A DNA stretch of 64,000 nt from an uncultured Christensenella sp. (GTDB lineage: Bacteria > Bacillota > Clostridia > Christensenellales > Borkfalkiaceae), in contig CAJUEO010000001.1 in the NCBI GenBank assembly GCA_910585685.1, positions 148,520 to 212,519 of the forward strand, in the 5' to 3' direction. This document shows positions 16,703 through 24,270 of the stretch, piece by piece (position 1 is the first letter of the stretch; every line of letters begins with the position of its first letter). A model generated the notes under the pieces. It ran no database searches. It saw nothing but the letters and a program-made list of their open reading frames with translations, and had not been told where the DNA came from. The position numbers and the translations under genes were made by a program.

Positions 16703-19441
16703 CTATTTCTTGGTTGTCTTTTCGGTGGGCATAATCAAATTCATCAAGTCGATAAGCCAGCGAGAAATATAGAACGAAGCTTCTATTGCAACTACAATTG
16801 TAAGTATCTTTGCGTAGTCCCATTCAAGCCCGTACCAGCCCTTATACAGCAGGTTTTCGGTCAGATAGGGCACTGCGTAGCCCAATATGCAAACTCCGAA
16901 CACCACAAGGCACAGCGTCACTCGGTATATGTTGAGCGGTTGACAGGTTCTGAAAACCATAACAAATCCCGAGAAGGTCAGCGCAATCATACACATTGCA
17001 AGGTAATGCTCTCCGAACTCGTCGGGGGCAATTACGTTTGTCAGGTACATTGCCATTACGTTTAGTATCATCAGCAACGCGCCCGATATCGCACCCTTCA
17101 TAACGTGGGTAATAAACTTGCCTTCGACCCTGTCTTTGTTGGGTTGCAGCGATAAGAAGAATGAGGGAATAGCTATAATTGCCGTTTCCAGCAGCAACAT
17201 ATTCTGCGGCATAAACAGGTAGGGCTGTTTCATACAGATACATATAAACGCAAGCAGCGCGGTAAACAGCGTTTTCATAAGGTACAGCGACGACGAGTTT
17301 TTAATGTTGTTGATAACGCGCCTGCCCTCTGCAACTACTTTCGGCATCGAAGCAAAGTTGTTGTCCATAAGCACAAGGTGCGAAACGTTTCTTGCCGCCT
17401 CGCTGCCCGAAGCAACCGAAATTGCACAGTCGGCTTCTTTAAGCGCCAGAATGTCGTTTACGCCGTCACCCGTCATCGCAACTGTATTGCCTTCGCGCTT
17501 TATTGCTCTTACCAGAATTGCCTTTTGCTCGGGGGAAACTCTGCCGAATACCGTGTACTTGTTGGCTACGTTTTCAACTTCCTGATCGTTGAGTCCGTCG
17601 AGGGAAATAAACTTTTCCGCATTTGCAACGCCTGCGCGCTTTGCAACTTCCGAAACGGTAACGGGGTTGTCACCCGAAATTACCTTGACCGCAACGTCGT
17701 TTTCCTTGAACCATTTAATGGTTTCGGTCGCGTCCTCGCGCACGTTGTCGGCAATGGAAATTATCGCAACGGGCTTCAATATTGCAGGCAGCTTTTCTCC
17801 CACAATGGGGGTGGGGGAGTGTGCCAGAACTATAACTCGCAGCCCCATCTGCGCGTACTGTTTAACTATCTTTTCAACCTTTGCGGGGTAGGGCTTCAAC
17901 ACAAACTCGGGCGCGCCCATTGCAAAAGTTCCGCCCTCGTCAAAAGTCACTGCCGAAAGCTTTCGCTTTGAAGAGAAGGGTATTTTTGCCGTTGCCGAAA
18001 GCTTGTCGCTGTAACCGAAGTGATTGTATAGCGCAATCGAAGTCTGGTTGTTGTCGTCAAGCTCCCTCAGCATACTGCCCATTATTTCGTTTACGGAATA
18101 TTCTCCTACGCTGTTTAAAATAACAGTGTCGTTTACGCGCATTCTGCCGTCGGTTATTGTTCCCGTCTTGTCGAGGCACAGCACGTTTACGCGCGCAAGC
18201 ATTTCCAGCGAATACATATCCTGTACAAGCGTCTGCGACTTTGAAAGCCGCACAATTCCCACGGCAAGCGCGATAGAGGTTAAAAGCAGCATTCCCGAAG
18301 GTATCATACCTATAACTACAGTACAGGTGCGCTGTATCGCATAGTTTACGTCGGGGTTAATTCCGCCGCCGGCTTCAACAACCTTTAAATACATTTCGCT
18401 GTTGTAGTCGATGTTGTGCAAAGTCGTAAAAAACGTGCCTATCGCAATTGGTATAATCGCAAGCGACACAATCTTTATTATCAGCTTTGTCGAGTTCATA
18501 AGTTCCGAGTTGGGACGCTTATATTTTTTTGCCTTCGAAGTCAGCTTTTCGAGATATGTTTCCCTGCCGACCTTTTCGACCCTGAACTTTCCGCTGCCGC
18601 TCGCAATAAAGCTGCCGGCATACAGTAAATCCCCGACCTGTTTTTTAATTGCTATCGACTCACCCGTCAAAAGGCTTTCGTTTACTTCGACCGAGCCTTC
18701 CGCAAGTATAACGTCCGCAGGTACCTGACCGCCGAGCTCCAAAATAATAACGTCGTCCAAAACTATTTCCTGAACGGGTATTTCAATCGTTTCTCCGTCG
18801 CGTATGACCTTTACGGTATTGTTTGCAAGTATCGATAGCTTGTCGATTGACAGCTTCGAACGGATTTCCTGAATTATACCTATAACAATGTTTGCCGTCG
18901 TAATAAACACAACAAGGTAGTTGGTAAAGCCCTGCGTGTTGGCTATAAGCAGCGCGATTGCCGCAAACAGACACAGCAAATTGAAAAACGTGCAAATGTT
19001 GCCTATGAATATGCTGGCGTACGAGCGAGAGTATTTCTTGTTTGTGTCGTTGAACAAAAACTGTTTAAACCGCGTTTCTACCTGCTCGCTGTTTAGTCCC
19101 TTGTTTAGCTTGGGAGAAAACCTTTCGACCTTAGTATTTACCGTCTTTTTGGGGTGCGATTTAAAGTATTTGATTATTTTTTGCTTATCGAAAGCGCCCG
19201 GCACGGTTGCCGCCGTTTCCGAAGCGGAGGTGGACGAAGCCGTGCTGTCGGGGAAAAATCCCATCTGAACCGACTCGTCGGCAGGGCTTGCGCTTGTTGC
19301 CGCGGCTTCGGCGGTTGCCGTTTCCTTGCTGTCGCTTGCAGGGGCGGCGTTTGTCGCTTCCGCCGTTTCGGGCTTTTTAGCCTCGTCCGTTGCGGCGGCT
19401 TCGTTTTTATTTTTGTTGCTGAATTTAAACGAAATTTTCAT
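16703..19441 (-). CDS. cation-translocating P-type ATPase (HAD-IC family), substrate unassigned
   Basis: 912 residues from the ATG at 19441. P-type ATPase motifs occur in order: TGES at 259-262 (actuator), IPSGM at about 380-384 in the M4 ion-binding helix, DKTGT at 424-428 (phosphorylated Asp), KVISGDNPVT, and TGDGVND at 657-663. About ten membrane segments are visible. Heavy-metal CPx and the Ca/Mg-type PEGL motifs are absent; PSGM stands in the M4 position, so the ion cannot be named safely, though a Ca2+ or other non-heavy-metal role is plausible. The N-terminal ~80 residues are a low-complexity Ala/Thr/Ser/Glu-rich extension with no metal-binding domain. A TTGAAA-N17-TATAAT promoter sits just upstream, and no Shine-Dalgarno is seen. 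Confidence 0.87.
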   Translation of the reverse strand: MKISFKFSNKNKNEAAATDEAKKPETAEATNAAPASDSKETATAEAAATSASPADESVQMGFFPDSTASSTSASETAATVPGAFDKQKIIKYFKSHPKKTVNTKVERFSPKLNKGLNSEQVETRFKQFLFNDTNKKYSRSYASIFIGNICTFFNLLCLFAAIALLIANTQGFTNYLVVFITTANIVIGIIQEIRSKLSIDKLSILANNTVKVIRDGETIEIPVQEIVLDDVIILELGGQVPADVILAEGSVEVNESLLTGESIAIKKQVGDLLYAGSFIASGSGKFRVEKVGRETYLEKLTSKAKKYKRPNSELMNSTKLIIKIVSLAIIPIAIGTFFTTLHNIDYNSEMYLKVVEAGGGINPDVNYAIQRTCTVVIGMIPSGMLLLTSIALAVGIVRLSKSQTLVQDMYSLEMLARVNVLCLDKTGTITDGRMRVNDTVILNSVGEYSVNEIMGSMLRELDDNNQTSIALYNHFGYSDKLSATAKIPFSSKRKLSAVTFDEGGTFAMGAPEFVLKPYPAKVEKIVKQYAQMGLRVIVLAHSPTPIVGEKLPAILKPVAIISIADNVREDATETIKWFKENDVAVKVISGDNPVTVSEVAKRAGVANAEKFISLDGLNDQEVENVANKYTVFGRVSPEQKAILVRAIKREGNTVAMTGDGVNDILALKEADCAISVASGSEAARNVSHLVLMDNNFASMPKVVAEGRRVINNIKNSSSLYLMKTLFTALLAFICICMKQPYLFMPQNMLLLETAIIAIPSFFLSLQPNKDRVEGKFITHVMKGAISGALLMILNVMAMYLTNVIAPDEFGEHYLAMCMIALTFSGFVMVFRTCQPLNIYRVTLCLVVFGVCILGYAVPYLTENLLYKGWYGLEWDYAKILTIVVAIEASFYISRWLIDLMNLIMPTEKTTKK

Positions 19442-19452
19442 AATACACAATC

Positions 19453-19481
19453 ATTATAGCATAAAAAAAAGGCTTTTTCAA
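19453..19481 (-). promoter_or_regulatory. SigA-type promoter for the P-type ATPase gene
   Basis: On the minus strand TTGAAA (19481-19476) and TATAAT (19458-19453) are 17 bases apart. Only 11 bases separate the -10 box from the ATG at 19441, so the 5' leader would be about 4-5 bases. Confidence 0.7.
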
Positions 19482-19499
19482 TAATTTGAGATAAATTAT

Positions 19500-19528
19500 T
19501 TGCATTTGAAAAAATTTTTAAGTATAAT
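19500..19528 (+). promoter_or_regulatory. SigA-type promoter for serS
   Basis: TTGCAT (19500-19505), a 17-base spacer and TATAAT (19523-19528), 28 bases before the serS ATG. The leader is too short for a T-box. Confidence 0.7.
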
Positions 19529-19556
19529 ATTTTTATACTCAATTCCGAGGTTAATT

Positions 19557-20846
19557 ATGATTGATATTAATTTGATTAGGGAAAATCCACAGCTTGTAAA
19601 AGACAACATAAAAAAGAAATTTCAGGACTATAAGCTTCCGCTTGTCGACGAGGTAATCGAACTCGACAAAAAAAAGCGCGAAATTCAGTCCGAGGGGGAT
19701 AGGCTTCGCGCTCAGAGAAACACGCTTGCAAAGCAGATAGGCGTACTTATGCGCGAGGGCAAAAAGGACGAGGCGGAAGAAGCAAAGCTTACCTCCAAAA
19801 ACAACAACGACCGCATAGCTCAAATCGAGGCGGAAACAGCCGAACTTGAAGAAAAAATCAAGAAAAATATGATGGCTATTCCCAACCTCATAGCCGACGA
19901 CGTGCCTTTGGGTAAGGACGACAGCTGCAATGTAGAGGGCAAAAAATACCTCGAACACGCCGAAAAACCCTTCGAAGTGCCCTATCATCTCGACATTTTA
20001 GAGAGCCTTGGCGGCATCGATCTGGACAGCGCAAGGCGCACCAGCGGCAACGGATTTTACTATCTTACGGGAGATATAGCAAGGCTGCATTCCGCGGTTT
20101 TATCCTATGCTCGCGATTTTATGATTGACAAGGGCTTTACCTACTGTATTCCCCCGTATATGATTCGCAGCGACGTTGTGTCGGGCGTTATGTCCTTCGA
20201 GGAGATGGACGGAATGATGTATAAAATCGAGGGGGAGGATTTGTACCTCATCGGCACAAGCGAACACTCGATGATAGGCAGATTTATGGGCAACATTCTT
20301 CCCGAAGCAAGTCTGCCGCAAACTTTAACCTCTTATTCCCCCTGTTTCAGAAAGGAAAAGGGCGCGCACGGCATCGAAGAGCGCGGCATTTACCGCATTC
20401 ACCAGTTCGAAAAGCAGGAAATGATTGTGCTCTGCAAGCCCGAAGAGAGCGATTATTGGTACGAAAAACTTTGGAATTATACCGTGGAACTGTTTGTGTC
20501 AATGGAAATTCCCGTAAGGCAGCTTATCTGCTGTTCGGGTGATTTGGCGGACTTGAAGTATAAAAGTTGCGACATAGAGGCGTGGAGCCCCCGTCAGAAA
20601 AAGTATTTCGAAGTGGGCAGTTGTTCCAACCTTACCGACGCGCAGGCGCGCCGCCTTGGTATAAGATACAAGGCTTCGAGCGGCAAAAACGAGTTTGTTC
20701 ACACCTTAAACAACACCGTTGTCGCGCCTCCGAGAATGCTTATTGCGTTCCTTGAAAATCACTTGCAGCCCGACGGAAGCGTGAATATTCCGCCCGTGCT
20801 CCGTCCCTATATGGGCGGCAAGGACAAAATCGTACCCAAAAAGTAA
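19557..20846 (+). CDS. serS: serine--tRNA ligase
   Basis: 429 residues from the ATG at 19557 (MIDINLIRENPQLVKDN is the typical SerRS start; the frame is open upstream but that part is promoter). A class II aminoacyl-tRNA synthetase that charges tRNA-Ser and feeds tRNA-Sec. The N-terminal coiled-coil tRNA-binding arm spans about residues 30-100. Catalytic motif 2 is seen at YSPCFRKEKGAHG with downstream RIHQFEKQE, and motif 3 at NNTVVAPPRMLIAFLENH. A weak CCGAGG precedes the start. A strong terminator at 20855-20892 ends the unit. Confidence 0.96.
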   Translation: MIDINLIRENPQLVKDNIKKKFQDYKLPLVDEVIELDKKKREIQSEGDRLRAQRNTLAKQIGVLMREGKKDEAEEAKLTSKNNNDRIAQIEAETAELEEKIKKNMMAIPNLIADDVPLGKDDSCNVEGKKYLEHAEKPFEVPYHLDILESLGGIDLDSARRTSGNGFYYLTGDIARLHSAVLSYARDFMIDKGFTYCIPPYMIRSDVVSGVMSFEEMDGMMYKIEGEDLYLIGTSEHSMIGRFMGNILPEASLPQTLTSYSPCFRKEKGAHGIEERGIYRIHQFEKQEMIVLCKPEESDYWYEKLWNYTVELFVSMEIPVRQLICCSGDLADLKYKSCDIEAWSPRQKKYFEVGSCSNLTDAQARRLGIRYKASSGKNEFVHTLNNTVVAPPRMLIAFLENHLQPDGSVNIPPVLRPYMGGKDKIVPKK

Positions 20847-20854
20847 TAATAAAG

Positions 20855-20892
20855 CCGCGTGCAATCTTCAATTTGCACGCGGCGTTTTTTTA
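20855..20892 (+). terminator. intrinsic terminator after serS
   Basis: GCCGCGTGCAA (20855-20865) pairs perfectly with TTGCACGCGGC (20874-20884), followed by a seven-T run (20886-20892). Confidence 0.9.
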
Positions 20893-21606
20893 AACCAATT
20901 TTTTAAATTTCAAGTACGCAAACAAGCCCAATTTAAAGTCCTTTTTTCTTAAATTCGAAAGTTTGTCGGCGGTAAATCTGTTTTCCAATGCGAGATACAG
21001 CACCATATTCTTTTTTAAATTTAAGTCGGATTCTTTAAATTTTTCGGTCGTCAGTTTTTTGTCGTGAATTGCAATCATAGCGGCAATGTAGAACTCAGCA
21101 AGCTTTGCGACAATCAAATCAAATGCAAACGAGTACGCTTCCTTTGCGATTTTCGTCTTATTCAGCTTGGTAAACTCGTCCACAGCCGTTGAAACTGCGC
21201 TCTCCAGCTCTTGCGAGTACACAGTCTTTTCCTTTATAAACGCAAATGGCTTAAAATCCAGCTTTACAATGTTTTTTGAGTCATAGGCGGACTGTAACAG
21301 CGCATTGAAAAAGTCGGGGCAAGCCCTTAAATTTACGCCCTTTAAAATAGCCGTCTTAATGCAGTAACCGCCGTTAAATGTAACTATATCCGCGTTTACT
21401 CCGTCGAGCGCGTTCAAAAAATTGTGCGCGTCGGCATACTTGAACTTGCCGTCAAGCAAAATTGCGTATTTGCCCTTGACCTGCTTTAAAGCGTCGAAAG
21501 CCGCCTTTCCGCTCGGCTCGGCAACCAAAATATGCTCGGCTAAATCGAACGGAGAGTTTTTATCAGCGTTTTCATCTGAAATAATTAGTGAAAGTAACTT
21601 CTTCAT
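20890..21606 (-). CDS. hypothetical protein, possibly a degenerate glycosyltransferase-like fold
   Basis: 238 residues; not recognised. The first ~100 residues alternate beta-like strands and helices with YAILLDGKFKYAD (near residue 47) in a position that recalls the DxD region of GT-A glycosyltransferases, but the motif is not intact and the nucleotide-sugar-binding start is missing. Residues ~120-238 are Lys- and Phe-rich and helical. No signal peptide or membrane helix. The gene has its own consensus promoter (21615-21643, minus) with the -10 box 8 bases from the ATG, and shares its terminator region with serS. Confidence 0.7.
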   Translation of the reverse strand: MKKLLSLIISDENADKNSPFDLAEHILVAEPSGKAAFDALKQVKGKYAILLDGKFKYADAHNFLNALDGVNADIVTFNGGYCIKTAILKGVNLRACPDFFNALLQSAYDSKNIVKLDFKPFAFIKEKTVYSQELESAVSTAVDEFTKLNKTKIAKEAYSFAFDLIVAKLAEFYIAAMIAIHDKKLTTEKFKESDLNLKKNMVLYLALENRFTADKLSNLRKKDFKLGLFAYLKFKKLV

Positions 21607-21614
21607 ATATTAAA

Positions 21615-21643
21615 ATTATATTATAAACGCCGTTAAAAGTCAA
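21615..21643 (-). promoter_or_regulatory. SigA-type promoter for the gene ending at 20890
   Basis: On the minus strand TTGACT (21643-21638), a 17-base spacer and TATAAT (21620-21615). The ATG at 21606 follows after 8 bases without a Shine-Dalgarno, so the transcript would be leaderless or nearly so. Confidence 0.7.
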
Positions 21644-21650
21644 TAAGCGT

Positions 21651-21679
21651 TTGATATTTCTCGCAGTATATGTTATAAT
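21651..21679 (+). promoter_or_regulatory. SigA-type promoter for the exonuclease-methyltransferase pair
   Basis: TTGATA (21651-21656), a 17-base spacer and TATAAT (21674-21679). The ATG is 15 bases beyond the -10 box and has no Shine-Dalgarno. Confidence 0.7.
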
Positions 21680-21694
21680 ATTTTCCGTCACGTT

Positions 21695-22642
21695 ATGAAA
21701 TTAGTTTTTTTCGACATAGAATGCGCCGGCGTGCACAAGACTTACGCCAAAATTTGCGCGTTCGGGTATATCGTCTGCGACGAAAATTTTAATATTCTCG
21801 AAAAGGAAGATATCCTTATCAACCCTCGCGGCAGGTTCGAGCTTACCGACAGAAAGGGGGAAAAGGGTATAGTTTTGCCATACGAGTACGGAGATTTTAA
21901 AAAACAGCCGCCCTTTCCCAAGGTGTATGACAAAATTAAAAAGCTTCTCGAAGACAGGGACAGCATAGTTTTGGGTCACGCCGTTTTGAACGACGTAAAG
22001 TATCTCAACCTCGAAACAAAGCGCTTCAATTTGCCCTCGTTCAAGTTCGAGTTTGCCGACAGCCAGCTTATTTTTATGACTCTTAAAAACGACTTTTCGC
22101 ATCAATTCGGGCTTGAACATATAGCCGCCGAGTTGGGGGTCGATTTTACGCCTCATCGCGCCGTTGACGACGCTTACGCAACTATGCGCGTTGTCGAAGC
22201 TATGTGTGCCACCAAGGACTGTCACTATCCCGAGCTTGCGTCCATTCTCGGCTTTTCCAACGGCAAAATTGAAAATTACTCCATAACCCGTCCGCAGTCA
22301 AAGGGGTTTAAAAAGTATAAATCGGACGTGCGCGCGGCAAAGGAGCAGCGCTCTAAGTGCAGAATTAAGTTCTATAATAACCTCTCGCGAAAGCGCGTTA
22401 AAAAGGGTGTGCTGAACGGAAAGGTGTTCAATTTTTCAAGGGCAATAGAGGACGATATCGCTATCTCGATACCCCTTGTCGACGCAATTTACGAGCGCGG
22501 CGGCAAGTACATACAAAAAGTGGAGGAGTGTCAGGTTTTCGTCAAGCCCGACGGTGACGTGACCGACCGCGCAAAAAAGGCGGAAAAATACGGCAAAGAA
22601 ATTATGCTTTTGGACGAGTTGAGGGGGCTTTTGAATGGTTGA
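21695..22642 (+). CDS. DEDDh-type 3'-5' exonuclease domain protein
   Basis: 315 residues. The N-terminal ~175 residues form a DnaQ-like exonuclease: FFDIEC near residue 6 (first D/E pair), GHAVLNDVKYL near residue 90 (second Asp), and HRAVDDAYATM near residue 150 (catalytic His and last Asp). That is the DEDDh pattern. The C-terminal ~130 residues are basic and unassigned; a weak resemblance to the BRCT-plus-exonuclease layout of DNA-repair exonucleases can be argued but no clear domain is seen. It overlaps the rRNA methyltransferase gene by 8 bases. Confidence 0.82.
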   Translation: MKLVFFDIECAGVHKTYAKICAFGYIVCDENFNILEKEDILINPRGRFELTDRKGEKGIVLPYEYGDFKKQPPFPKVYDKIKKLLEDRDSIVLGHAVLNDVKYLNLETKRFNLPSFKFEFADSQLIFMTLKNDFSHQFGLEHIAAELGVDFTPHRAVDDAYATMRVVEAMCATKDCHYPELASILGFSNGKIENYSITRPQSKGFKKYKSDVRAAKEQRSKCRIKFYNNLSRKRVKKGVLNGKVFNFSRAIEDDIAISIPLVDAIYERGGKYIQKVEECQVFVKPDGDVTDRAKKAEKYGKEIMLLDELRGLLNG

Positions 22643-23930
22643 GCTACCCTCTGCTTTTTTGCAAAGAATGAAGCGCTCGCTCGGCTCGGACTTTGATAAA
22701 TTTTTAGAAAGTTATTCAAAGCCCGTCGCAAGGGGCGTACGCGTAAACACGCTTAAAATTTCGGTCGACGCGTTCAAAGATATCTGCCCGTTGCCGCTTG
22801 AGGGAACAGTCCCGTGGGAGCCGAGGGCGTTTTACGTCGATAAAGAAGGGCTCGGCAAGACAATTGCGCACGAAGCCGGGCTGTATTACGTTCAGGAACC
22901 CTCGGCAATGTGCGCCGCACCTCGCGTTGAGGCGCGTCGGGGTGAGCGAGTTTTGGATTTGTGCTCGGCGCCGGGCGGCAAGGGCACTCAGCTTGCACAG
23001 GATATGTGCGGTGAGGGAGTACTTGTTTTAAATGAAATTGTGCAAAAGCGCGCCGAAATTTTGCGCTCTAACGTCGAACGGCTGGGCGTAACCAACGCCG
23101 TCGTTACTTGCGCCGATCCCGAAACTCTTGCGAAAATTTTCAAAAATTATTTCGATAAAATTCTTGTGGACGCGCCCTGTTCGGGAGAGGGAATGTTCAA
23201 AAAGGAAGAGGCGGCAATCCCCGAGTGGAGCGAGCAAAACGTAAGGCTGTGCGCCGAGCGTCAAAGCCGCATTCTCGACTGCGCGGACAAAATGCTGGCG
23301 GTGGGCGGCAGGCTTGTATATTCAACCTGTACTTTTGCGGAAGCAGAGGACGAAGAGCAGATTGAAAATTTTTTGAAAACCCACAAAAACTATGCTCTTA
23401 TATTTAAAGAAAAGCTTATGCCGCACAATGTGCGCGGAGAGGGACATTTTTGCTCAGTTCTTGAAAAGCTTGAAGGTGAGCGTTCACACCTTTGTTGCGT
23501 AGTTCCCAAAGTTCATAGCAAGCCGCTTTTAAACGCGTACAGGGAGTGGGAGCAGGCAACTTTGAACGTGCGTTTGGACAGGCTTTTACAGGTCAATTCA
23601 AGCCTCTACTATATAGCCGAGGATACGCCCGATTTGACGGGTTTGGGTTTAAAGTACAATTCGGGGTTATATCTCGGCACGCTGGCAAAGGACGGAAAAA
23701 GGTTCGAGCCGTCGCACGCGTTTGCTATGAGTTTGAGCGCCGACAAGTTGCGTTGCGTCGAAGTCGACGAACAAACTGCGATAAAGTATCTTCAAGGGCT
23801 TACTTTTTGTTGCGGCTTGCCTTCGGGCTGGTATGCGGTTTCATACCGCGGCTATCCGCTCGGCTGGTGCAAGGTTGCAAACGAAACTGCTAAAAATCAT
23901 TATCCCAAATCTTTGAGAACAAGAAAATAG
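22635..23930 (+). CDS. rsmF: rRNA cytosine-C5 methyltransferase, NOL1/NOP2/Sun family (RsmF-like)
   Basis: 431 residues. An AdoMet-dependent m5C methyltransferase. The Rossmann motif is DLCSAPGGKGTQLA. Motif IV carries one conserved cysteine in DAPCSGEGMF and motif VI the catalytic cysteine in YSTCTFAEAEDE. The C-terminal ~150 residues match the RNA-binding extension of YebU/RsmF-type enzymes rather than RsmB, which favours a C1407-type 16S rRNA target; the exact target is inference. It begins 8 bases inside the exonuclease gene. Confidence 0.85.
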   Translation: MVELPSAFLQRMKRSLGSDFDKFLESYSKPVARGVRVNTLKISVDAFKDICPLPLEGTVPWEPRAFYVDKEGLGKTIAHEAGLYYVQEPSAMCAAPRVEARRGERVLDLCSAPGGKGTQLAQDMCGEGVLVLNEIVQKRAEILRSNVERLGVTNAVVTCADPETLAKIFKNYFDKILVDAPCSGEGMFKKEEAAIPEWSEQNVRLCAERQSRILDCADKMLAVGGRLVYSTCTFAEAEDEEQIENFLKTHKNYALIFKEKLMPHNVRGEGHFCSVLEKLEGERSHLCCVVPKVHSKPLLNAYREWEQATLNVRLDRLLQVNSSLYYIAEDTPDLTGLGLKYNSGLYLGTLAKDGKRFEPSHAFAMSLSADKLRCVEVDEQTAIKYLQGLTFCCGLPSGWYAVSYRGYPLGWCKVANETAKNHYPKSLRTRK

Positions 23931-23960
23931 TTATTTTAATATTTTTTTGAGAATAGTATT

Positions 23961-24191
23961 ATGTTAATTAGCGATATAGTAAAAGAAATTTTAGAAACAA
24001 ATAATCTTAGTCAAGAAAAATTGGCAAAAATCTTGAAAGTGTCTCAAAAATCAATTAGTAATTGGTTGAGAGGAGTTGATATGCCAAAATCAAGAAGTAT
24101 TTTGTCATTTTACGAAAAATTTGGAATTACTCCTAATGAGTTAATGGGGTTGGAAGAGCCCAAAAGCTTTGAACTTTTAAAAGAAGAATAA
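23961..24191 (+). CDS. XRE-family helix-turn-helix regulator
   Basis: 76 residues with a single Cro/CI HTH. N-L-S-Q-E-K-L-A-K-I-L-K-V-S-Q-K-S-I-S-N-W-L covers the turn and recognition helix, then P-N-E-L-M-G-L as in many small clostridial XRE proteins. No Shine-Dalgarno at the ATG. More A+T-rich than its neighbours, which may mean recent arrival. Target unknown; two stacked terminators follow. Confidence 0.78.
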   Translation: MLISDIVKEILETNNLSQEKLAKILKVSQKSISNWLRGVDMPKSRSILSFYEKFGITPNELMGLEEPKSFELLKEE

Positions 24192-24195
24192 TTAA

Positions 24196-24228
24196 AAAAT
24201 CTCGGTTGAAAACATCAACCGAGATTTT
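24196..24228 (+). terminator. terminator after the XRE gene
   Basis: AAAATCTCGGTTGA (24196-24209) pairs with TCAACCGAGATTTT (24215-24228) around AAACA. Confidence 0.75.
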
Positions 24229-24230
24229 AA

Positions 24231-24270
24231 AACCCCCGTTCTACATTCGGTAGAACGGGGGTTATTTTTT
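24231..24270. terminator. bidirectional terminator between convergent genes
   Basis: A perfect 14-bp stem AACCCCCGTTCTAC / GTAGAACGGGGGTT (24231-24244, 24250-24263), followed on the plus strand by ATTTTTTT. On the minus strand it ends the large surface-protein gene. Confidence 0.85.

Noticed and set aside
19441..19557. A T-box riboswitch upstream of serS.
   Set aside because: The leader after the promoter is only about 22 bases and has no specifier stem or T-box sequence.
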